From assembly GCA_024684065.1 (NCBI GenBank), contig JAIKXO010000196.1, forward strand, positions 1 to 8,770: 8,770 nt of DNA. The letters run 5' to 3'. Positions 1-5,588 of the stretch are shown piece after piece (position 1 is the stretch's first letter; every line of letters begins with the position of its first letter). The notes beneath the pieces are model-generated. The model searched no databases and was not told the DNA's origin. It worked only from the letters and a program-made list of their open reading frames with translations. The position numbers and the translations under genes were made by a program. Origin of the DNA: Lachnospiraceae bacterium (GTDB lineage Bacteria; Bacillota_A; Clostridia; Lachnospirales; Lachnospiraceae).

Positions 1-654
1 CTATTCCCTGCAGCTCTTTACTATATCCGCGGCCTCCTTTGCCTTATCCCGGATCTTATCGAAATCCCCGTCCTCTATCATATCCTTCTTTACCATCCAG
101 CTTCCGCCGCAGCAGAATATCTTTTCGCTCTTTAAGTATTCCTTCACGTTCTCGGCATTGATCCCTCCTGTAGGCATAAACTTAAGCCCCGGAAAAGCGG
201 CTCCGACAGCTTTGATCATCTTAAGCCCGCCGGAATTCTCCGCCGGGAAGAATTTCACGTGATCGAGCCCGAGCTTTACAGCCGCCATCACCTCGCTCGG
301 CGTCTGAACACCGGGACAGACAGGGATGTCCTTCTTAAGGCAATATTTAACTATTTTCTTATCAAAGCCGGGAGCGACAATAAACTTAGCGCCTGCCGCC
401 ACTGCCCGATCCACCTGATCGATCGTAAGCACAGTCCCCGCTCCGACCAGCATGTCGGGGAACTTGCTGCTCATTATCCTTATGCTCTCTTCGGCAGCAT
501 CCGTCCTGAAGGTCACCTCGGCGGCAGCAAGCCCGCCTTCCATAAGAGCCTTCCCGAGAGCCTCCGCATTTTTAGCATCATTTAAAACAACCACCGGTAT
601 GATCCCTATCTCTGAAAGCCTGTTCAAAAGCTTCTCTGTCTTCTCGCTGTTCAT
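1..654 (-). CDS. eda: KDPG aldolase (2-dehydro-3-deoxy-phosphogluconate / 4-hydroxy-2-oxoglutarate aldolase)
   Basis: This cytoplasmic class I aldolase cleaves 2-keto-3-deoxy-6-phosphogluconate to pyruvate and glyceraldehyde-3-phosphate, the last step of hexuronate breakdown. The 217-residue product has the usual length and single TIM-barrel layout of the family. Visible landmarks are AEVTFRT with the acid/base Glu46 and Arg50, GAGTV at 71-75, the Schiff-base lysine Lys134 in HVKFFPAE, PTGGI at 161-165 and the phosphate-binding GGSWM at 183-187. The ATG is preceded by AAGGAG (complement of 664-669) at nine bases, and the TAG stop is the first three bases of the window, so the gene is complete. 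It lies 85 bases downstream of kdgK on the same strand, and the two are probably co-transcribed. A copy of the TTATCGGAA motif overlaps its ribosome binding site. Identification is secure; activity on KDPG rather than other 2-keto acids is inferred from the neighbours. Confidence 0.96.
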   Translation of the reverse strand: MNSEKTEKLLNRLSEIGIIPVVVLNDAKNAEALGKALMEGGLAAAEVTFRTDAAEESIRIMSSKFPDMLVGAGTVLTIDQVDRAVAAGAKFIVAPGFDKKIVKYCLKKDIPVCPGVQTPSEVMAAVKLGLDHVKFFPAENSGGLKMIKAVGAAFPGLKFMPTGGINAENVKEYLKSEKIFCCGGSWMVKKDMIEDGDFDKIRDKAKEAADIVKSCRE

Positions 655-667
655 AACTGTCTACTCC

Positions 668-676
668 TTCCGATAA
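668..676 (-). promoter_or_regulatory. Fifth copy of the TTATCGGAA motif, at the eda ribosome binding site
   Basis: On the minus strand the sequence reads TTATCGGAA and runs directly into the AAGGAG ribosome binding site of eda, sharing two bases with it. The same 9-mer occurs four times in the kdgK/uxaC control region and, by eye, nowhere else as a perfect copy. No inverted partner is seen nearby, so it may be an auxiliary half-site, a roadblock site, or chance overlap with the purine-rich ribosome binding site. Confidence 0.4.
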
Positions 677-680
677 ATGC

Positions 681-706
681 ACACTGCTGTTTGGAAAACA
701 CAGTGT
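681..706 (-). other. Intercistronic stem-loop between kdgK and eda
   Basis: ACACTG (681-686) pairs with CAGTGT (701-706). After a one-base bulge (687), TGTTT (688-692) pairs with AAACA (696-700). The result is an 11-bp stem with a three-base loop. On the minus-strand transcript it falls just before the eda ribosome binding site and is not followed by a T tract. A role in mRNA processing, stability or translation of eda is more likely than full termination. The pairing is seen in the sequence; the role is inferred. Confidence 0.5.
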
Positions 707-739
707 CTGACTAATGATCCCTGAAACATTATGTTCCTG

Positions 740-1837
740 TTATCTCTTTACCCTTGCTCCCGCGCCGCTCATCACAGCCTCTACCTCTGCCCTGGAAGCC
801 ATGGTCGTATCGCCCGGTGTCGTCATTGCAAGCGCTCCGTGAGCCGCCCCATAGTTTACGGCTTTTTCGGGATCGCCTGTTTCCATGAGGCCGAATACAA
901 GACCTGAGGCAAATGAATCTCCGCCGCCTACCCTGTCCATGATCTCCAGTCCTTTATAATCAGCCGCCTTGTATATCTCACCATCAGCCCAGCAGATCGC
1001 GCTCCAGTCATTTACTGTCGCCGTCTTTACCGTGCGGAGAGTCGTCGCAACGACCTTAAAGTTAGGATATGTCTTAGCCGCCTCATTGATCATCTTCTTA
1101 TAACCGTCAAGATTCAGCTCTTTTAAGTTCTCATCATTGCCTTCGATCTCAAAGCCCAGGCAGGCCGTAAAGTCCTCCTCATTTCCGATCATAACATCTA
1201 CATATTCCGCTATTTCTTTATTTACCTCCTGCGCCTTGGCCTGACCGCCTATCGCGCTCCACATCGAAGGACGGTAATTCAGGTCATAAGAAACGATCGT
1301 TCCGTATTTCTTGGCTGTCCTGATCGCCTCGATAACAGTCTTGCAGGACTGCTCCGAAAGCGCCGCATAGATCCCGCCGGTATGAAGCCACCTTACTCCG
1401 AGCTCTCCGAAAATATACTCAAAATCAAAATCCTCCGGAGTCGCTTTGGAAATTGCGGTGTTTGCCCTGTCAGAGCATCCGATGGCACCGCGGATCCCGA
1501 AGCCCCTTTCGGTAAAATTGATACCGTTTCTGCATATACGGCCGATCCCGTCGGTTTTCATCCACTTGATAAGTGAGGTATCCACTCCGCCCTGTAAAAT
1601 GAAATCCTCCATGAGCTTTCCAACCTCATTATCCGCAAAGGCCGTGATGACAGCCGTCTTAAGACCGAAACAGCGCCTTAACCCTCTGATGACATTATAC
1701 TCTCCGCCGCCTTCCCATGCCCTGAAGCTCCTTGCGGTCTTTATCCGTCCCTCTCCGGGATCGAGCCTTAACATTATTTCTCCAAGGCTGACCGCATCAA
1801 ACGTACATTCCTCTTTTTTCTTAAGATTTAAATCCAT
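740..1837 (-). CDS. kdgK: 2-keto-3-deoxygluconate kinase (PfkB/ribokinase family)
   Basis: KdgK phosphorylates KDG with ATP to KDPG in the cytoplasm, feeding Eda encoded directly downstream. The protein is read here as 365 residues. It shows the early GEIMLRLDPGEG stretch, GGGEYN at 43-48 (the family's substrate-binding glycine region), the KDG-kinase-type DLNYRPSMW, and near the C-terminus the second PfkB signature DRVGGGDSF with catalytic Asp307. The chosen ATG at 1837 has a perfect AAGGAGG (complement of 1843-1849) five bases upstream. The frame stays open to another ATG at 1906, which would add 23 residues, but no good ribosome binding site precedes that codon. The gene is longer than the roughly 310 residues of many KdgK proteins, mainly through extra sequence after GNEEDFTACLGF. 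It diverges from uxaC across a region of repeated operator-like motifs. A related sugar kinase is the main alternative, but pathway context strongly favours KDG. Confidence 0.92.
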   Translation of the reverse strand: MDLNLKKKEECTFDAVSLGEIMLRLDPGEGRIKTARSFRAWEGGGEYNVIRGLRRCFGLKTAVITAFADNEVGKLMEDFILQGGVDTSLIKWMKTDGIGRICRNGINFTERGFGIRGAIGCSDRANTAISKATPEDFDFEYIFGELGVRWLHTGGIYAALSEQSCKTVIEAIRTAKKYGTIVSYDLNYRPSMWSAIGGQAKAQEVNKEIAEYVDVMIGNEEDFTACLGFEIEGNDENLKELNLDGYKKMINEAAKTYPNFKVVATTLRTVKTATVNDWSAICWADGEIYKAADYKGLEIMDRVGGGDSFASGLVFGLMETGDPEKAVNYGAAHGALAMTTPGDTTMASRAEVEAVMSGAGARVKR

Positions 1838-1842
1838 TTCCG

Positions 1843-1849
1843 CCTCCTT
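1843..1849 (-). promoter_or_regulatory. Ribosome binding site that decides the kdgK start
   Basis: The minus strand reads AAGGAGG, five bases before the ATG at 1837. The upstream in-frame ATG at 1906 is preceded only by AACGATGAAAA, which has no recognisable Shine-Dalgarno sequence. This favours the shorter 365-residue KdgK. Confidence 0.75.
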
Positions 1850-1931
1850 AAGGTTTTTATATGCGGGAAATGCTCTGATAAACTTTTCCCTGAAAAAATC
1901 AAACATTTTTCATCGTTATTTTACTGATTAA

Positions 1932-1940
1932 AATATACCA
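1932..1940 (-). promoter_or_regulatory. Candidate extended -10 promoter for kdgK-eda
   Basis: The minus strand reads TGGTATATT, a TGn extension plus a five-of-six match to TATAAT. The hexamer 17 bases upstream (TTCCGT) is a poor -35, so the promoter would depend on the extended -10 or on an activator. Transcription would start near 1925, about 88 bases before the ATG at 1837. The nearest TTATCGGAA site (1969-1979) would then sit about 45-55 bases upstream of the start. Confidence 0.4.
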
Positions 1941-1968
1941 CATCGCTCTCTATTACGGAATCACCTTT

Positions 1969-2024
1969 TTATCGGAAGTAAAAATACAGATAAATCAACC
2001 GCATCGTAAAAGCACTTCCGATAA
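1969..2024. promoter_or_regulatory. Operator-like inverted repeat 1 (TTATCGGAAGT ... ACTTCCGATAA)
   Basis: TTATCGGAAGT at 1969-1979 and its exact complement ACTTCCGATAA at 2014-2024 form perfect 11-base arms around a 34-base spacer. The core 9-mer is shared with inverted repeat 2. The wide spacing argues against a single compact protein dimer and suggests two half-sites or a looped complex. It lies upstream of the candidate kdgK promoter in the divergent control region. Confidence 0.7.
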
Positions 2025-2033
2025 TCATAATAC

Positions 2034-2051
2034 GGCGCGTTAAGACGCGCC
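2034..2051 (+). other. GC-rich mini-hairpin between the two operator repeats
   Basis: GGCGCGT (2034-2040) and ACGCGCC (2045-2051) form a seven-bp stem with a TAAG loop, followed on the plus strand by TTTTA. It resembles a small intrinsic terminator facing uxaC, yet no gene on the plus strand lies between it and kdgK. It could insulate uxaC from stray antisense transcription or act at the DNA level. It is itself enclosed by two TTATCGGAA copies (2016-2024 and 2054-2062) in inverted orientation. Confidence 0.45.
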
Positions 2052-2053
2052 TT

Positions 2054-2085
2054 TTATCGGAACCTTGAAAATCAGGTTCCGATAA
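2054..2085. promoter_or_regulatory. Operator-like inverted repeat 2 over the uxaC promoter
   Basis: TTATCGGAACCT (2054-2065) and AGGTTCCGATAA (2074-2085) are perfect 12-base inverted arms around an eight-base spacer. The uxaC -35 hexamer falls in the spacer and the right arm fills the gap between -35 and -10. A protein bound here would block RNA polymerase, so a repressor operator is the simplest reading. The regulator is not encoded in the window. Confidence 0.75.
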
Positions 2086-2093
2086 GATATATT
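2065..2093 (+). promoter_or_regulatory. Sigma-A-type promoter for uxaC
   Basis: TTGAAA at 2065-2070 (five of six matches to TTGACA) is followed by a 17-base spacer and TATATT at 2088-2093 (five of six matches to TATAAT). Transcription would start near 2100, giving a leader of about 115 bases before uxaC. The promoter is embedded in inverted repeat 2. Confidence 0.7.
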
Positions 2094-2125
2094 AGATATA
2101 AGCAAAAATCAATTCTATTTACACA

Positions 2126-2169
2126 CGGCAAAGCGATCACCGGATGGTTCGGGAATGATCATTTTGCCG
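2126..2169 (+). other. Stem-loop in the uxaC 5' leader
   Basis: CGGCAAA (2126-2132) pairs with TTTGCCG (2163-2169), GATCA (2135-2139) with TGATC (2156-2160) and CCG (2140-2142) with CGG (2150-2152). A two-by-two internal loop and a three-base bulge interrupt the stem, and the apical loop has seven bases. It lies in the predicted leader, 30 bases before the GGAGG site, with no T tract after it. It does not resemble a riboswitch I recognise. Confidence 0.5.
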
Positions 2170-2199
2170 GCAGGAAAACATCACTGTAAATATAATTAT

Positions 2200-2204
2200 G
2201 GAGG
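2200..2204 (+). promoter_or_regulatory. uxaC ribosome binding site with long spacing
   Basis: GGAGG lies 12 bases before the ATG at 2217, longer than the usual 5-9. No other start codon in the UxaC frame lies closer. The N-terminus from 2217 matches the family, so the start is kept despite the spacing. Confidence 0.65.
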
Positions 2205-2216
2205 GTTACGACTGAT

Positions 2217-3680
2217 ATGAAAGCATTTATGGATAAGGATTTCATGCTTAAGAATGAAACCGCTAAACGGCTTTTCCATGACTATTCGGAAAACCTGCCG
2301 CTCATCGACTACCACTGCCATATCTCCCCGAAGGAGATCTATGAAGACCGCCGTTATAACAACATAGCGGAGGTATGGCTCGGCGGAAGGAATGATGACG
2401 GAACCTATTTCGGAGACCATTACAAATGGCGCCTGATGCGCTCAAACGGAGCTCCCGAGGAGACTGTCACCGGAAGAGCGGATCCTTACGATAAATTCGT
2501 TGAATTTACAAAGGCGCTTGAAATGGCCATAGGCAATCCCATGTATCACTGGTGCAATCTCGAGCTTAAAAAATACTTCGGGATCACCGAACCCCTTACC
2601 TTAAACAACGTGAAGGAGGTATGGGATAAGACTTCGGAAATGCTTAAAAACGATCCCAAGCTTTCCGTAAGGGGCATCATAGAACAGTCCAACGTAAAAT
2701 ACATAGGCACGACCGACGATCCCATAGACGATCTTTCCTGGCATGAAAAGATCAGGGCGGATGAGAGCATAAAGTTTATGGTATGCCCTTCCTTCCGGCC
2801 CGATAAAGCCATAAACATAAATAAGCCCGGCTTTACGGATTATATTAAAAAGCTCGCAGAAAGCGTCGGCAGGGAGAGCCTTGACAGCGCAAAAGAGGTA
2901 ATGGACGCTCTCGATAAAAGGGTCGACTTTTTTAAAGCTCACGGATGCAGGGCAACCGATCACGGTCTCGACTATGTTCCCTTCCTTCCCGGCACGGATG
3001 AAGAGGTTGAAAGCGCCTTCAAAAAGGCTATGAGCGGCGAAAAGCTTACCCGTGAAGAGACCGATAAGTATCAGACAGCCCTGATGCTCCACCTCGGGCG
3101 TAAATATCATAAGGAAGGTTTTGTAATGGAGATCCATTACTCCTGCACGCGAAACGTCAATGAACGGATGTTCAGAAAGGAAGGACCCGATACCGGTTTT
3201 GACATGATCGCAAAGAGCAGCTGCGGAGATGAGCTTGCGGCATTTCTTTCCGCGCTCGATGAGACAAACGAGCTTCCGAAGACGATAATCTTCTCTCTGG
3301 ATCATAACGATTTCAATCTGATAGGGACCTGTATGGGCGCCTTCCAGGCAGAACCGGACGGTCCAAAAAACAGTTCTTCGGAAAACATCCCAAGCCGCAT
3401 ACAGATGGGCGCGGCCTGGTGGTTCCTTGACACAAGGGACGGAATGGAGGAACAGATGCGCTCCTTAGGAAACCTGGGACTTCTTGGAAACTTTGTAGGA
3501 ATGCTCACAGATTCCCGATCCTTCCTTTCCTATACCCGCCACGATTATTTCCGCCGCATCATGTGCAATCTCATCGGGCAGTGGGTTGAGGATGGCGAAT
3601 ATCCGGACGAAGAAGATTCCCTTAAAAAGATCGTCGAAGGCATAAGCTATTACAATGCCGAGAGATATTTCGGGATATAG
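2217..3680 (+). CDS. uxaC: Glucuronate/galacturonate (uronate) isomerase
   Basis: UxaC interconverts D-galacturonate and D-tagaturonate (and D-glucuronate and D-fructuronate), the entry step of the pathway in the cytoplasm. The 487-residue protein belongs to the amidohydrolase-like uronate isomerase family. It shows the N-terminal metal-site motif DYHCH at 31-35, GDHYKWR at 66-72, GTTDDPIDDL in the middle, the HCxR-region equivalent IHYSCTRN, and the C-terminal hallmark MLTDSRSFLSYTRHDYFRR. Compared with the E. coli enzyme (about 470 residues), as I recall its sequence, there are two small insertions: about nine residues before GDHYKWR (GGRNDDGTYF) and about ten after GAFQAE. The gene is first in the plus-strand arm, 111 bases before uxaB. 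Since uxaA and uxaB but not uxuA/uxuB follow it, galacturonate is the likely main substrate here. Confidence 0.97.
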   Translation: MKAFMDKDFMLKNETAKRLFHDYSENLPLIDYHCHISPKEIYEDRRYNNIAEVWLGGRNDDGTYFGDHYKWRLMRSNGAPEETVTGRADPYDKFVEFTKALEMAIGNPMYHWCNLELKKYFGITEPLTLNNVKEVWDKTSEMLKNDPKLSVRGIIEQSNVKYIGTTDDPIDDLSWHEKIRADESIKFMVCPSFRPDKAININKPGFTDYIKKLAESVGRESLDSAKEVMDALDKRVDFFKAHGCRATDHGLDYVPFLPGTDEEVESAFKKAMSGEKLTREETDKYQTALMLHLGRKYHKEGFVMEIHYSCTRNVNERMFRKEGPDTGFDMIAKSSCGDELAAFLSALDETNELPKTIIFSLDHNDFNLIGTCMGAFQAEPDGPKNSSSENIPSRIQMGAAWWFLDTRDGMEEQMRSLGNLGLLGNFVGMLTDSRSFLSYTRHDYFRRIMCNLIGQWVEDGEYPDEEDSLKKIVEGISYYNAERYFGI

Positions 3681-3714
3681 GCTGTTTTGCATTATTTTGA
3701 TACCTGCAGACACT

Positions 3715-3754
3715 TTCGGACAATGTCTGTTATCGATGCATGACATTGTTCGAA
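3715..3754 (+). other. Inverted repeat / stem-loop between uxaC and uxaB
   Basis: TTCGGACAATGTC (3715-3727) and GACATTGTTCGAA (3742-3754) are complementary over 13 positions, with one G-T wobble, around a 14-base loop. No T tract follows on the plus strand. AGGAGG of uxaB (3776-3781) lies 21 bases downstream. It may be an mRNA stability or processing element, or an internal operator. CAGACA (3707-3712) can alternatively pair with TGTCTG (3724-3729), so the two folds exclude each other. Confidence 0.55.
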
Positions 3755-3791
3755 CGGCTTAATATGATCATACTCAGGAGGACAAAGTTTA

Positions 3792-5273
3792 ATGGACGGA
3801 TTAAATTATCAGACTCTTCAAAACCAGGGTTTTAACGAATACCTTTTAAAGGAGGCTCCGGAAAGGGTTCTTCAGTTCGGTGAGGGGAACTTCTTAAGGG
3901 CTTTTGTGGATTATTTCTTTGACTGCATGAACGAAAAAGGAAACTTTAACGGAAAGATAGTCGTGACCCAGCCGATAGCGCAGGGGCTGGCTCCGATGCT
4001 CAATGAGCAGGAGGGGCTTTATACACTCTTTTTAAGAGGCTCCGAAAACGGTCAGAAGGTCAATAAAAAAAGGGTCATCTCCTCTATCTCCCGCTGCTTA
4101 AATCCCTACGAGGATTACGCTTCGCTCTTAAGGTGCGCGGACAATCCGGATCTGAGATTCATCGTTTCAAACACCACGGAAGCCGGGATAACTTTTGATC
4201 CTTCCGTAAAAAAGGATGACGCTCCGCCTGCAAGCTTTCCCGGAAAGCTCACGGCTTTTCTCCTTAAGAGATTCGAAAATAAACTCCCGGGCTTCATAAT
4301 CCTTTCCTGTGAGCTTATCGACCATAACGGCGACGAGCTTAAGAAATGTGTCCATAAATATATAGATCTCTGGGGTCTTTCCGACGAATTCAGGACGTGG
4401 GTCGACGCTGAAAATATCTTCTGTTCAACCCTCGTAGACCGCATAGTCCCGGGATATCCCCGTAACGAAGCGGACTCAATCTGTGAAGAACTGGGCTATA
4501 AGGATAATCTGATAGACACCGGCGAGGTTTTCGGGTTCTGGGTCATAGAAGGTCCTCAGAGCATAAAGGATGAACTTCCCTTTGAAAAGGCTGACCTTCC
4601 CATCATAGTAGTCGATGATGTGACTCCATATAAGCAGAGAAAGGTGCGCATCCTTAACGGCGCCCACACCTCCTTTATCATGGCAGCGTATCTTTCAGGA
4701 CAGAATATCGTAAGAGACTGCATGAAGGACGAGGTCATACACGGCTTCATGAATAAGACTATCTACGACGAGGTGATCCCCACCCTTGATCTTCCGAAGG
4801 ACAATCTCATGCAGTTTGCCGCAGACGTTACCGAGAGATTCTCAAACCCCTATGTGGACCATCTGCTTCTTTCGATCTCATTAAACTCGGCCTCCAAATG
4901 GAAGGCCCGCTGTATGCCTTCTCTTCTTGAATACTCCAAAAGGAACGGCGGAAAGCTTGCAGCCTGCCTTACGTTCTCTTTTGCGGCTTTCATCGCCTTC
5001 TACCATAATGGAACGGAAAAAGGCGAAGCCTGCCTGAAGGCAAAACGGGGAGAAGATATCTATGAGATTAAGGATGATCAATGGGTACTTGATTTCTTCT
5101 ACGACCACCTCGGGGATTCCGACGAGAAGCTTGCTAAGGCTGTGATCGGAAACGAAAAGATGTGGGACGGGGAGCTTGAAAAGCTTAACGGATTTACGCA
5201 GGAGGTCATTAAGGATCTTGCTCTTATACGGGAAAAAGGCATGTATGAGGCATTAAAACAGGTAATTTCTTAG
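3792..5273 (+). CDS. uxaB: Tagaturonate reductase (altronate oxidoreductase), mannitol dehydrogenase family
   Basis: UxaB reduces D-tagaturonate to D-altronate with NADH in the cytoplasm. The 493-residue product has the two-domain layout of polyol-specific long-chain dehydrogenases. The nucleotide-binding start is VLQFGEGNFLRAF at 26-38. The catalytic segment KVRILNGAHTSF holds Lys284, Asn289 and His292, with the same +5/+8 spacing as the Lys-Asn-His catalytic set known in mannitol 2-dehydrogenase. Between them, IVSNTTEAGI and the STLVDRIVPG-like segment are typical of the family. AGGAGG at 3776-3781 lies ten bases before the ATG. It sits between uxaC and uxaA, which supplies its substrate and takes its product. 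Fructuronate reductase (UxuB) or mannitol dehydrogenase are the alternatives in the superfamily. Overall similarity and the neighbouring uxaA favour UxaB. Confidence 0.95.
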   Translation: MDGLNYQTLQNQGFNEYLLKEAPERVLQFGEGNFLRAFVDYFFDCMNEKGNFNGKIVVTQPIAQGLAPMLNEQEGLYTLFLRGSENGQKVNKKRVISSISRCLNPYEDYASLLRCADNPDLRFIVSNTTEAGITFDPSVKKDDAPPASFPGKLTAFLLKRFENKLPGFIILSCELIDHNGDELKKCVHKYIDLWGLSDEFRTWVDAENIFCSTLVDRIVPGYPRNEADSICEELGYKDNLIDTGEVFGFWVIEGPQSIKDELPFEKADLPIIVVDDVTPYKQRKVRILNGAHTSFIMAAYLSGQNIVRDCMKDEVIHGFMNKTIYDEVIPTLDLPKDNLMQFAADVTERFSNPYVDHLLLSISLNSASKWKARCMPSLLEYSKRNGGKLAACLTFSFAAFIAFYHNGTEKGEACLKAKRGEDIYEIKDDQWVLDFFYDHLGDSDEKLAKAVIGNEKMWDGELEKLNGFTQEVIKDLALIREKGMYEALKQVIS

Positions 5274-5296
5274 ATACTCTAAACGGGTTTGCCAAA

Positions 5297-5347
5297 AAAG
5301 TTTTGAATCCAGAATTTTGAGTTTTACAAAATTTCCTCAAAAACTTT
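5297..5347 (+). terminator. AT-rich imperfect hairpin after uxaB, possible weak terminator
   Basis: AAAGTTTTGA (5297-5306) pairs with TCAAAAACTTT (5337-5347) with one extra A. Inside it AATTTTG (5313-5319) pairs with CAAAATT (5327-5333) around a seven-base loop. It begins 24 bases after the uxaB stop. The stem is AT-rich and no T run follows at once (a CTTTTT occurs about 20 bases later), so any termination would be partial. Confidence 0.35.
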
Positions 5348-5499
5348 GGAACCGGAAAATTTAGCTTTTTACATGTTGTCGTAAACAGTGAGTTCGTTCC
5401 GGCAAACTCTATCCTGTGCAGATTCTTAATTATGTCTGCAAGTACAATTCTTCTGTCTCTGTTACAGGTAATGATCCGGTCTGTAATCAACCCGGATTT

Positions 5500-5529
5500 A
5501 TTCGATATTTGATACAGCAAATATCGAAT
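5500..5529 (+). repeat. Perfect 12-base inverted repeat, first of three tandem hairpins
   Basis: ATTCGATATTTG (5500-5511) and CAAATATCGAAT (5518-5529) are exact inverted copies around ATACAG. Such a tight, perfect palindrome in untranslated sequence is unlikely by chance and suggests a structured RNA or a protein-binding site. The arms differ in sequence from the TTATCGGAA motif. Confidence 0.65.
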
Positions 5530-5535
5530 TGGATC

Positions 5536-5557
5536 GGCATAAACCGAAGTTTATGCC
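5536..5557 (+). repeat. Second tandem hairpin, 9-bp stem with CGAA tetraloop
   Basis: GGCATAAAC (5536-5544) and GTTTATGCC (5549-5557) pair perfectly across the four-base loop CGAA. It begins six bases after the first hairpin ends, and the third follows three bases later. Confidence 0.65.
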
Positions 5558-5560
5558 AAA

Positions 5561-5588
5561 GCACGCGATTTGCTTCGCAAATCGGTGC
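5561..5588 (+). repeat. Third tandem hairpin, 12-bp bulged stem
   Basis: GCAC (5561-5564) pairs with GTGC (5585-5588). After a one-base bulge (G5565), CGATTTGC (5566-5573) pairs with GCAAATCG (5577-5584), leaving a TTC loop. It is the most GC-rich of the three and ends 67 bases before the uxaA ribosome binding site. No T tract follows directly, so it is not a standard terminator. Confidence 0.65.

Noticed and set aside
54..63. TTATCGAAA near-copy of the operator motif inside eda
   Set aside because: One mismatch, inside coding sequence, no partner site.
2601..3305. Long minus-strand open frame (234 codons) inside uxaC
   Set aside because: It is fully antisense to a well-conserved UxaC coding region and shows no recognisable protein family.
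5224..5520. Minus-strand open frame of 98 codons between uxaB and uxaA as a gene
   Set aside because: TTG start, no ribosome binding site, 50-base antisense overlap with the end of uxaB, no recognised family. Kept only as a possible relic.
5500..5588. CRISPR array
   Set aside because: The three hairpins differ in sequence and there are no direct repeats with uniform spacers and no cas genes.
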